DNA of 64,000 nucleotides, taken from positions 17,501-81,500 of the forward strand of contig NC_014614.1 of the NCBI RefSeq assembly GCF_000196455.1. Direction: 5' to 3'. The stretch comes from Acetoanaerobium sticklandii. Its GTDB lineage: Bacteria > Bacillota > Clostridia > Peptostreptococcales > Filifactoraceae. How positions within the stretch are numbered: the stretch's first letter is position 1; each line of letters opens with the position of its first letter. A program made the position numbers and the translations under genes. The notes under the pieces are model-generated. The model did not search any database. It saw nothing but the letters and a program-made list of their open reading frames with translations, and was not told the DNA's origin. Shown piece after piece: positions 1-9,312 of this stretch.

Positions 1-1535
<1,535 letters not shown>

Positions 1536-1581
1536 ACTTAGGATTATGATATGCAGTTTTTAGTGTGCAAACACTAACAAT

Positions 1582-1696
1582 ATGGCTATTATAGAGAAGA
1601 GGATACACCTGTTCCCATCCCGAACACAGCAGTTAAGCTCTTCATCGCCGATGGTACTCGGACCGCAGGGTCCCGGGAGAGTAGGACGTAGCCAAT
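1582..1696 (+). rRNA. rrf: 5S ribosomal RNA
   Basis: A gene of about 115 nt begins about 46 bases after the 23S end. It carries the hallmark 'ttcccatcccgaacac' (loop B/helix III) and 'gatggtactcggac'. The terminal stem forms between tggctat near 1582 and gtagcca near 1689. The order 23S-5S with no tRNA in between or after indicates the 3' end of an rrn operon. The ends are estimated from the terminal helix. Confidence 0.96.
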
Positions 1697-1701
1697 TGAC
1701 T

Positions 1702-1732
1702 AACCACAGAAATCATATTCTGTGGTTTTTTA
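1702..1732 (+). terminator. rho-independent terminator of the rrn operon
   Basis: The stem accacaga / tctgtggt with an 8-nt loop is followed by a run of T. It lies directly after 5S rRNA and ends the ribosomal operon. Confidence 0.9.
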
Positions 1733-1859
1733 ATGCAAAAAATAGGTGGAATCAAGTATATTACTATTAAGAGATAAGAAATAGAAGATAAGTATATATA
1801 AGCATGATATCAAAATGGAAGAAATTTGAAAAATTAAGTGGCTATTAATTAAAAATATG

Positions 1860-1888
1860 TTGATTTAATAAAAAAACGGTGTTAGTAT
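1860..1888 (+). promoter_or_regulatory. candidate promoter of asd
   Basis: TTGATT, a 17-base spacer and TAGTAT lie 80 bases before asd. The match to the sigma-A consensus is partial, so this is only a candidate. Confidence 0.35.
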
Positions 1889-1969
1889 ACTACTTAATAA
1901 ACTTTTTGCAGGATAAGACATATCCAAGTATAGCAAAATGCTAAAATTTCAGACACAGGAGGAAATATC

Positions 1970-2953
1970 ATGAAAAAATTTAACGTAGCAGTAGTAGGAG
2001 CAACAGGTATGGTAGGAAGAATGATGCTCAAAGTACTAGAAGAAAGAACTTTTCCTATCGAAAATCTATATTTATTCTCATCAGGAAAGTCAAAGGGAAC
2101 GAAGATAACCTTCTGTGATAAAGAATATACGGTAGAAGAATTAGATGAGCATTCATTTGATAGAAAAATTGACATAGCACTATTTTCAGCTGGAGGAGAT
2201 GTTAGTAAAACTTATGCTCCTATAGCAAAGTCAAAAGGTACAGTAGTTATAGATAACAGTAGTGCGTGGAGGATGGATAAAGATGTTCCTCTTATAGTAC
2301 CAGAGGTAAACCCAGATGATGTAAAATGGCAAAGTGGAATTATTGCAAACCCTAATTGCTCAACTATACAGTCGGTAGTTCCTTTAGTTAAGCTTCATGA
2401 AAGATTTAAAATTAAAAGGATTGTTTATTCTACATATCAGTCAGTATCAGGTTCAGGCGTTGGAGGAATAAAAGATTTAGAAGAAGGCATGAAAGGTCAG
2501 CCTCCTCAAAAATATCCTCATCCTATAGCTTATAATTGTATTCCACATATAGATGTTTTTAATGAGGATGGCTACACTAAAGAAGAAATTAAGATGATTA
2601 AGGAGACTCAAAAGATACTAGGGGATGAAAGTATAAGAGTTACAGCTACAACAGTTAGAGTGCCAGTAAAATACTCTCACAGTGTATCTATTAATCTAGA
2701 GTTTGAAAAGCCTTTTGAGCTAGATGAAGTATTTTCACTTCTTAAATCAACTGATGGAGTAGTAGTTGTAGATGATGTAAAAAATAATATATATCCTATG
2801 GCTATACACGCAGAAGGAAAAGATGAAGTATTTGTAGGTAGAGTAAGAAGAGATTTCAGTATAGAAAACGGATTGAATATGTGGGTAGTGGCAGACAATA
2901 TTAGAAAAGGCGCTGCGACAAATTCTGTTCAGATAGCTGAATTATTTTTATAA
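1970..2953 (+). CDS. asd: aspartate-semialdehyde dehydrogenase
   Basis: NADPH-dependent reduction of L-aspartyl-4-phosphate to aspartate semialdehyde, the branch-point step to lysine/diaminopimelate, threonine and methionine; cytosolic. The 327-residue product has the N-terminal nucleotide-binding start VAVVGATGMVGRMM (about residues 6-19), the SAGGD stretch, and the catalytic cysteine in NPNCSTIQ (about residue 129). The histidine-containing C-terminal dimerisation half follows, with KYSHSVSINLE near 240. Length matches the Gram-positive type of the family. The ATG is preceded by AGGAGG at a good distance, which fixes the start. It stands alone, with its own candidate promoter and a strong terminator just after the stop codon. 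No lysine riboswitch is recognisable in the leader. Identification is secure. Confidence 0.96.
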   Translation: MKKFNVAVVGATGMVGRMMLKVLEERTFPIENLYLFSSGKSKGTKITFCDKEYTVEELDEHSFDRKIDIALFSAGGDVSKTYAPIAKSKGTVVIDNSSAWRMDKDVPLIVPEVNPDDVKWQSGIIANPNCSTIQSVVPLVKLHERFKIKRIVYSTYQSVSGSGVGGIKDLEEGMKGQPPQKYPHPIAYNCIPHIDVFNEDGYTKEEIKMIKETQKILGDESIRVTATTVRVPVKYSHSVSINLEFEKPFELDEVFSLLKSTDGVVVVDDVKNNIYPMAIHAEGKDEVFVGRVRRDFSIENGLNMWVVADNIRKGAATNSVQIAELFL

Positions 2954-2961
2954 AATAACTA

Positions 2962-2990
2962 AATTGTGGAACTCAGTTCCACAATTTTTA
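2962..2990 (+). terminator. terminator after asd
   Basis: An 11-bp perfect stem aattgtggaac / gttccacaatt with a 3-base loop is followed by TTTTA, 9 bases after the asd stop. Confidence 0.88.
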
Positions 2991-3021
2991 TTTCAAAGTC
3001 ATTGTATAGGAGAGTTCTATA

Positions 3022-3447
3022 ATGAGTGAAGAACAATATAAGAAGACCTATAAGCCTCTTATTGCTTGGATGATTAGCTTCCCAATTATATTAACCCTTC
3101 CATCAATTTTGTTAAGTGAATTTACAGATAAAATAGAAATAGCTGTAACTTTAGCGATGCTTATGCTATCTGTATATGGTTTGATTCTAATTATTTATCA
3201 TGGAGAATATGTGTATTGGATTAATGGTGGTCCTAGCTTTAAAGAGGCAAAAGATGCTAGCTCAGAAGTTCGAAAAGAATATGCTAGAGCTCATTTAGAA
3301 AAATTCAGAAATGTATTTATAAAAGGCTTTATTTATCTCATATCTAGCCTAGTATTAAATTTATCTATATGGATAGATATTGTTGTAGTTTCGTTGATGA
3401 TTATAGTGGCAGCTATTAAAACGATGCCTATAAAATTTAAAAATTAG
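3022..3447 (+). CDS. small integral membrane protein of unknown function
   Basis: I do not recognise this 141-residue protein. It has four probable membrane-spanning segments: roughly residues 12-31 (IAWMISFPIILTLPSILL), 37-58, 98-115 and 118-135. Two pairs are separated by a charged loop near residues 70-95 (EAKDASSEVRKEYARAHLEK). The ATG has a GGAG-type ribosome site (taggagag) 8 bases upstream. It follows the asd terminator, so it is probably transcribed separately, though no clear promoter is visible in the 30-base gap. Coding character (codon use, ribosome site, hydrophobic periodicity) supports a real gene; no function can be assigned. Confidence 0.7.
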   Translation: MSEEQYKKTYKPLIAWMISFPIILTLPSILLSEFTDKIEIAVTLAMLMLSVYGLILIIYHGEYVYWINGGPSFKEAKDASSEVRKEYARAHLEKFRNVFIKGFIYLISSLVLNLSIWIDIVVVSLMIIVAAIKTMPIKFKN

Positions 3448-3535
3448 CCTGAAATTTAAATTAATTTATTTGCTAGCATAACTTTATGTTTCTATAATCT
3501 CATTGTTTTAATATGAAAAATTAAATTTTTATGTG

Positions 3536-3564
3536 TTGACACTAATTGAAATCTATCCTATAAT
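3536..3564 (+). promoter_or_regulatory. sigma-A promoter of the aspS-gatC-gatA-gatB T-box leader
   Basis: Perfect consensus TTGACA and TATAAT boxes are separated by exactly 17 bases. They place transcription start near 3571, just upstream of the T-box stem I. Confidence 0.85.
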
Positions 3565-3597
3565 CAATTTCAACATTTAAATTTAATATTTCCCAAA

Positions 3598-3874
3598 AGA
3601 CTATGAAGAGAAGAGTAAATCAGATTGGTAGTTACAGAGAGCCGCAGATGGTGAGAAAGCGGTACGGATTTTTGATTGAAGAACATCTCAGAGTTGCTAA
3701 CCGAAAGCCTTGAGTGAGTAGACTTAGTCGGAGCCAGACCGTTATATCTGGTAGATATCGACAGCATTTATTGTCCGTATCGAATGAGGAGGATTCATTA
3801 AGTGAATCAATCTGGGTGGTACCGCGAAAAGTCTATTAACCTTTCGTCCCTGTATAGGGATGGAAGGTTTTTTT
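3598..3874 (+). promoter_or_regulatory. T-box leader of the aspS-gatC operon, probable Asn (AAC) specifier
   Basis: Canonical T-box elements appear in order: the AGTA side of the specifier loop near 3611, the AG-bulge 'acagagagcc' near 3635, the GGTG distal loop near 3650, the CGTTA-type linker 'ccgttat' near 3740, the T-box 'tgggtggtaccgcga' at 3813-3827, and a terminator (3838-3874) ending in seven T. Uncharged tRNA would pair with the TGG of the T-box and stabilise the antiterminator. Aligning the specifier segment with that of the serS leader in this window (TCC followed by G, 7 bases before CTGAG) puts AAC at 3682-3684, followed by A, 7 bases before CAGAG. AAC is an asparagine codon. The overlapping GAAC also contains GAA (Glu). 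The specifier assignment is inference; the T-box itself is clear. Confidence 0.9.
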
Positions 3875-3914
3875 ATTTGCATAAATATATGAATATTTTT
3901 AAGGAGGAAATGAA

Positions 3915-6017
3915 ATGGCTGAATTTATGGCTGGATTAAAAAGAACAGTATACTGTAACGTATTAAGAGAAAAGGATATAGATACTAATCAAATAGTAAT
4001 GGGATGGGTACAAAGAAGAAGAGATTTAGGAGGCGTAATATTTTTAGATTTAAGAGATAAAACTGGAATCATCCAAGTAGTTATAGATGCGAAAAATGTT
4101 TCAGAGGAAGATTTTGAAAAAGCTGAAGGAATAAGAAGTGAATATGTTGTTGCAATTAAAGGAAGAGTAGAAAAAAGAGATGAGGATACTATAAACCCTA
4201 ACCTAGAGACTGGAACTATAGATATAAGGGCTACCGAGGTTAGAATACTTTCAAAAGCAAAAACTCCACCTTTTATGATAGAGGATGCTAGCTTAGTAAA
4301 GGAAGAATTGAGACTTACACATAGATATCTAGATCTTAGAAGACCTGCTATGCTAGAGAATCTAAAAATGAGACAACAAGTTATATCTACAGTTAGAAAT
4401 TATCTTATAGAGCAGGATTTTCTAGAAGTTGAAACTCCTATATTAACCAAGAGTACTCCTGAAGGAGCTAGAGACTTTCTAGTACCAAGCAGAATGGACA
4501 AAGGGACATTTTATGCTCTGCCTCAGTCACCTCAGATATATAAGCAACTACTTATGGTAGGGGGAGTGGATAAATATTTCCAGGTTGCAAAATGCTTTAG
4601 AGATGAAGATTTAAGAGCTGATAGACAGCCTGAGTTCACACAGCTAGATATGGAGCTATCATTTGTGGATCAAGAAGATGTAATTGAGCTACTAGAGCAC
4701 TTATTTAGCAAGATAGGCAGTGATGTACTAAAAAGAGAGTTTAAAACCCCATTTAGAAGACTGACCTATGATGAAGCAATGTCATTATATGGCTCAGATA
4801 AGCCAGATACGAGATTTGGATTTGAAATGGTGGATCTTACAGATATAGCAAAGACTTGTAGCTTTGAAGTTTTTTCTAAGATTGCAAACTCTACTGGCAT
4901 AGTAAAAGCCATAAATGTAAAAGGTGGAGATAGCTTTACAAGAACTCAAATAGAAGAGTTAACTGAAAAAGCTGTGAGCTATGGCGGAAAAGGAATGGCA
5001 TGGATAGCTATAGGTCAAGATAAAGAGCTTAAATCTGTACTGACCAAGTTCTTCAAAAAAGAAGAAATGGATAGTATTTTAGATAAAATGCAGGCAGAGC
5101 CTGGAGATCTCATTATCTTTTGTGCTGACAAGGAGTCAGCAGTTTATAAGATACTTGGAGGACTAAGATTAGATGCTGCAGATATGCTAGGGCTGAGAAA
5201 AAAAGATGATTTTGAGTTTTTAGTAGTAACTGATTTTCCTCTTCTTGAGTGGTCAGAAGAAGAAAAACGCTATGTAGCAATGCATCATCCATTTACTATG
5301 CCAAAGGATGAGGATTTTGCACTTATGGAAAGTGACCCAGGACTAGTTAGAGCAAAATCTTATGATATAGTGCTAAACGGAGTAGAGCTTGGAAGTGGAA
5401 GCATAAGAATCCATGAGCAGGAATTGCAAGCAAAAATGTTTTCGCTACTTGGATTTAGCGAGGAAGAAGCAAAGGAGCGTTTTGGCTTTATGCTAGAAGC
5501 TTTTGAATACGGAACACCGCCTCATGGAGGATTTGCTTTTGGGATAGACAGATTAGTGATGCTACTTACTGGATCATCATCAATCAGAGAGGTAATAGCT
5601 TTTCCTAAGATGAGAGACGGCTCTTGCGTAATGATAAGCTCTCCATCGACAGTTAGTGACGACCAGCTGAGTGAGCTTGAGCTATATACAAAAGCTCAAG
5701 GAGCAGTAATTAAAAAATCTGAGTCAAAATCAGCTGTGACAAAAGAAACTATAGAGTATGTAGCTGACCTTGCTAGAATTCATTTAGATGAATCTGAAAA
5801 AATGAGTCTAAGTGAAGACCTAAGTAATATTATAGCTTTTGCAGATGAGCTTTCAAAGCTCGATACTTCTGATACTTTGCCACTAGATCATATACTTCCA
5901 GTGTGCAATGTGTTTAGAGAAGATGAACTAGAAAAATCCTACGATAGAGATGAACTTCTAAAAAATGCTAAAACAAAGGAAGAAGGATGCTTCTTTGTTC
6001 CTCAAATCATAGAATAG
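3915..6017 (+). CDS. aspS: aspartyl-tRNA synthetase fused to amidotransferase subunit GatC
   Basis: This 700-residue protein is two enzymes in one chain. Residues 1 to about 595 are a class II bacterial AspRS: OB-fold anticodon domain (about 1-110), motif 1 around RYLDLRRP (137-144), motif 2 FRDEDLRADRQPEFTQ (228-243) and motif 3 GGFAFGIDRLVML (538-550). Residues about 607-700 are a complete GatC (about 94 residues, the normal size), starting VTKETIEYVADLARIHL and ending in NVFREDE...FFVPQIIE. The linker is short and Lys/Ser-rich. Fusion ties Asp-tRNA(Asn) formation to its amidation by GatCAB. This suggests a non-discriminating AspRS charging tRNA(Asn) as well as tRNA(Asp), but discrimination cannot be read from the sequence alone. 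The ATG has AAGGAGG 7 bases upstream. It is the first gene of aspS-gatA-gatB under the T-box. Confidence 0.95.
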   Translation: MAEFMAGLKRTVYCNVLREKDIDTNQIVMGWVQRRRDLGGVIFLDLRDKTGIIQVVIDAKNVSEEDFEKAEGIRSEYVVAIKGRVEKRDEDTINPNLETGTIDIRATEVRILSKAKTPPFMIEDASLVKEELRLTHRYLDLRRPAMLENLKMRQQVISTVRNYLIEQDFLEVETPILTKSTPEGARDFLVPSRMDKGTFYALPQSPQIYKQLLMVGGVDKYFQVAKCFRDEDLRADRQPEFTQLDMELSFVDQEDVIELLEHLFSKIGSDVLKREFKTPFRRLTYDEAMSLYGSDKPDTRFGFEMVDLTDIAKTCSFEVFSKIANSTGIVKAINVKGGDSFTRTQIEELTEKAVSYGGKGMAWIAIGQDKELKSVLTKFFKKEEMDSILDKMQAEPGDLIIFCADKESAVYKILGGLRLDAADMLGLRKKDDFEFLVVTDFPLLEWSEEEKRYVAMHHPFTMPKDEDFALMESDPGLVRAKSYDIVLNGVELGSGSIRIHEQELQAKMFSLLGFSEEEAKERFGFMLEAFEYGTPPHGGFAFGIDRLVMLLTGSSSIREVIAFPKMRDGSCVMISSPSTVSDDQLSELELYTKAQGAVIKKSESKSAVTKETIEYVADLARIHLDESEKMSLSEDLSNIIAFADELSKLDTSDTLPLDHILPVCNVFREDELEKSYDRDELLKNAKTKEEGCFFVPQIIE

Positions 6018-6115
6018 GAAGCTTGGAAATAATATAAATTGCATGTGCTTACCATTTGTTTACAACGAAGCTTACAATCAAGCTTAAATTTAAATAGAAA
6101 GTCACGAGGTGGATT

Positions 6116-7591
6116 ATGAAAACCAGAATTATAGATATGTCGATAAAGGAGCTGGAATCTGCTCTAGATAAAAGTGAAATATCAAGTGTAGATATAGCTA
6201 AGTCATATATAGCTCAGATTGAAAAGGTAGATGATAAAATAGGAGCTTATTTATATATAAACAAAGAGGCTGTAAAACAAGCTGAAGCTTTAGATACTAA
6301 AAGAAAAAACGGTGAAAAGCTTGGAAGATTAGCAGGAATGCCAATGGCATTAAAGGACAATATGTGTACTGTGGATATGCCTACAACCTGTGCATCAAAG
6401 ATGATGCAGGGCTATATGTCTCCATTTGATGCTGAGGTAGTTAAAAGGTTAAAAGGTGAGGATGCCATAATGCTAGGTAAAGTAAACCTAGATGAGTTTG
6501 CAATGGGTGGCTCTACAGAAAACTCTTATTATAAAATAACCACAAATCCTCACGATATATCAAGAGTACCAGGTGGAAGCTCAGGAGGTTCAGCGGCTTC
6601 AGTTGTATCTCATCAGGCACTAGTAGCTCTAGGCTCTGATACTGGTGGCTCGATAAGACAGCCAGCAAGCTTTTGCGGGGCAGTAGGAATAAAGCCTACC
6701 TATGGCTCAGTATCTAGAAGCGGCTTAGTAGCTTTTGCTTCATCCTTAGACCAAATTGGACCTATAGCTAGAAACGTTGAAGATGCAGCGCTTACCTTAG
6801 AGGTACTTATAGGACACGATGCAAAGGACAGCACTAGTGTGAAATTTGAAAAGCCTAGCTATGAAACAGAGATAAAAAAAGATATAAAAGGCATGAAAAT
6901 AGCTCTTCCTAGAGAGTTTTTCGAGCAGGGAGTTCAATCAGACGTAAAAGAGAGCATATTAAAAGCTGCAGAAAAATTTGAAAAGCTAGGCGCTATAGTA
7001 GAGGATGTAAAAATAAAAAATCTAGACTATGCACTATCAGCTTATTACATCATCTCATCAGCTGAAGCCTCATCAAACCTTGCTAGATTTGACTCTATCC
7101 AGTATGGATACAGAACAGATGAATATGCATCTTTGGAGGAACTATATAAAAAATCTAGACAAGAAGGCTTTGGAAAAGAAGTAAAAAGAAGAATACTGCT
7201 AGGAACCTATGCTCTTAGCTCTGGATTCTACGATGCTTATTATAAAAAAGCTCTAAAAGTAAGAACTCTTATAAAGCAGTCTTATGATGAGATATTTAAG
7301 GATTATGACATGATACTATCTCCTGTAGCACCTACTACAGCTTATAAAATAGGAGAGAAGAGAACAGATCCAGTAGAGGCATATATGGGAGATATTTATA
7401 CAGTGCCTGTAAACATAGCAGGACTTCCAGCGCTTTCTATGAACTGTGGATTCGATAAGGAGGAGCTTCCTGTAGGGATGCAGCTTATTGGAAGCACATT
7501 TTCTGAGGACACTCTTTTAAGAGCTGCTTATAACTATGAACAGGCATATAAAACTGAAATCACAAAGACAGGAGGGGTATACGGTGGCTAA
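6116..7591 (+). CDS. gatA: Asp-tRNA(Asn)/Glu-tRNA(Gln) amidotransferase subunit A
   Basis: The glutaminase subunit of the GatCAB complex; it releases ammonia from glutamine, which GatB uses to amidate mischarged Asp-tRNA(Asn) or Glu-tRNA(Gln). The 491-residue length is typical. The amidase-signature catalytic triad is visible: Lys80 in MALKDN, cis-Ser155 in PGGSSGGSA and nucleophile Ser179 in DTGGSIRQP. The start is ATG with GAGGTGG upstream. It lies 98 bases after the fused aspS-gatC; that gap contains three AAGCTT copies but no terminator, so co-transcription is likely. The stop overlaps the gatB start, which implies translational coupling. Confidence 0.97.
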   Translation: MKTRIIDMSIKELESALDKSEISSVDIAKSYIAQIEKVDDKIGAYLYINKEAVKQAEALDTKRKNGEKLGRLAGMPMALKDNMCTVDMPTTCASKMMQGYMSPFDAEVVKRLKGEDAIMLGKVNLDEFAMGGSTENSYYKITTNPHDISRVPGGSSGGSAASVVSHQALVALGSDTGGSIRQPASFCGAVGIKPTYGSVSRSGLVAFASSLDQIGPIARNVEDAALTLEVLIGHDAKDSTSVKFEKPSYETEIKKDIKGMKIALPREFFEQGVQSDVKESILKAAEKFEKLGAIVEDVKIKNLDYALSAYYIISSAEASSNLARFDSIQYGYRTDEYASLEELYKKSRQEGFGKEVKRRILLGTYALSSGFYDAYYKKALKVRTLIKQSYDEIFKDYDMILSPVAPTTAYKIGEKRTDPVEAYMGDIYTVPVNIAGLPALSMNCGFDKEELPVGMQLIGSTFSEDTLLRAAYNYEQAYKTEITKTGGVYGG

Positions 7592-9011
7592 AAAACAATA
7601 TGAAATGGTAATTGGACTAGAAGTCCATGTAGAGCTAGATACAAACACGAAAATATTTTGCGGATGCAGTACAAAATTTGGAGCAAGTCCAAACACTCAG
7701 ACCTGCCCAGTTTGCATGGGACTTCCAGGAAGTCTTCCAGTACTAAATAAAAAAGTTGTAGATTATGCAGTGAAAGCAGGTATAGCTACTAACTGCAGTA
7801 TCACTCCTAGAGGAAAGCAAGATAGAAAAAACTATTTCTATCCAGATTTAGCAAAGGCTTATCAAGTTTCTCAATATGACCTTCCACTTTGTCACGATGG
7901 ATATATAGAAATAGAAGAAGAAAATGAAAACTACAAGATAGGAATAACTAGAATTCATATAGAAGAGGATGCAGGCAAGCTAATCCATACTGATGGGGGC
8001 TCTCTTATAGACTACAACAGAGCAGGAGTTCCACTTATTGAAATAGTGTCTGAACCAGATATAAGAAGTGCTGCTCAGGCTAAAGCCTATCTGCAAAAAC
8101 TAAGATCCATAATAATGTACGCAGGAATATCAGATTGCAAGATGAACGAAGGCTCATTTCGCTGTGATGTCAATTTATCAGTAAGAGAAAAGGGAAGCGA
8201 AATTCTAGGAACTCGTACAGAAATGAAAAACCTAAACTCCTTTAGCTTCATAGTAAAAGCCATAGAAAGCGAATTCAAAAGACAAATTGAAGTGATAGAA
8301 TCAGGAGATGAAGTAATTCAGGAAACTAGAAGATGGGACCAAGAGCTAGGCAAATCATTTAGCATGAGAACTAAAGAAGATGCACATGATTATAGATACT
8401 TCCCAGATCCAGATCTTGCTCCTATAGTTATAACAAAAGAAAAGCTAAAAGAGATTAAAGACTCAATAGAAGTGCTTCCTGATCAAAGAAAGAAAACTTA
8501 TATGGATAGCTACGGCCTTACAGCTTATGAAGCAGATAAGTTAGTATCAGAAAAATTTATAGCAGATTTTTATGAAGAGGCAGTAAAAGAAGGTAGTGCA
8601 AAGCTGGTAGCTAACCTTATGCTCAGCGAAGTATTTAGACTTCTTGGCAAGGAAGAAGAAGCAGAAAAGATTCCATTTGCACCTTCAAAGCTTGGAGTAT
8701 TAGCAAAGCGCATAGAAGAGGATGTAATCAGTCAAAGCATGGCAAAGAAAATAGTTGAGCTTCTATGGAAGAGCGATAAAGACGTAGATGAGATAATAGA
8801 AAAAGAAGATATGCGTCAGATTACAGATGTAGCTTTACTTGAAGGTATAATATCAAAGCTCATAGCAGAAAACGAAGATATAGTAAGCTCATATAAAGCA
8901 GGCAAGGAGAAAGCTTTCCAAGCTTTAGTAGGAAGCGTGATGAGACAAACAAAGGGCAAGGCAAGTCCAAGTCTTACAGCTAAGATTTTGAGCGAGCTAA
9001 TCACTAAGTAA
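7584..9011 (+). CDS. gatB: Asp-tRNA(Asn)/Glu-tRNA(Gln) amidotransferase subunit B
   Basis: The kinase/transamidase and tRNA-binding subunit of GatCAB; it activates the side-chain carboxylate of mischarged tRNA with ATP. I place the start at the GTG at 7584, because GGAGGGG lies 6 bases before it and this gives the family's usual 475 residues starting AKKQYEMVIGLEVHVEL. A longer in-frame ATG at 7536 has no ribosome site and would add 16 unrelated residues. The zinc-binding cysteines are present at about 26, 28, 41 and 44 (FCGCS and TCPVC). The C-terminal helical and YqeY-like tail runs to residue 475. It overlaps gatA by 8 bases. The subunit C gene is absent downstream because GatC is fused to AspRS. 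Confidence 0.97.
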   Translation: MAKKQYEMVIGLEVHVELDTNTKIFCGCSTKFGASPNTQTCPVCMGLPGSLPVLNKKVVDYAVKAGIATNCSITPRGKQDRKNYFYPDLAKAYQVSQYDLPLCHDGYIEIEEENENYKIGITRIHIEEDAGKLIHTDGGSLIDYNRAGVPLIEIVSEPDIRSAAQAKAYLQKLRSIIMYAGISDCKMNEGSFRCDVNLSVREKGSEILGTRTEMKNLNSFSFIVKAIESEFKRQIEVIESGDEVIQETRRWDQELGKSFSMRTKEDAHDYRYFPDPDLAPIVITKEKLKEIKDSIEVLPDQRKKTYMDSYGLTAYEADKLVSEKFIADFYEEAVKEGSAKLVANLMLSEVFRLLGKEEEAEKIPFAPSKLGVLAKRIEEDVISQSMAKKIVELLWKSDKDVDEIIEKEDMRQITDVALLEGIISKLIAENEDIVSSYKAGKEKAFQALVGSVMRQTKGKASPSLTAKILSELITK

Positions 9012-9091
9012 AAAATACAATGCTATTATAAAATGGACAGCTATGAAAAGCTAAATAAAGATAGCTATATCTTGCAAAAAAAATCATCAAC

Positions 9092-9120
9092 TTGCAAAGA
9101 GAAAAATGTTTTCCTATAAA
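9092..9120 (+). promoter_or_regulatory. candidate promoter of pyc
   Basis: TTGCAA, a 17-base spacer and TATAAA lie in the 301-base gap between gatB and pyc. The rest of that gap is A/T-rich and shows only a short palindrome (ttttttgttcaaaaa-like, near 9174-9189). No terminator for the gat operon is obvious. Confidence 0.45.
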
Positions 9121-9312
9121 ACAGAACTAAAACGAGTATAGATAAAAACAAAATTTTATGATTAAACTTATTATTTTTGTTCAAAAATACTTGTAAAATG
9201 AGTCCTTAGTATATATAATCTATCTTATAACTTTTCTAAACTATAAACGGATAATATTGATTAATGTTCGTGTTTGTCATAATTATCTGCAAGATTTTTT
9301 AAGGAGGCTGTC

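Noticed and set aside
1745..1754. GGTGGAATCA, also part of the duplicated motif near 47485 and 47571
   Set aside because: A single 10-mer match without the flanking features; chance is a sufficient explanation.
7536..7583. Longer gatB start inside gatA
   Set aside because: No ribosome site; GTG 7584 follows GGAGGGG and matches the family N-terminus.
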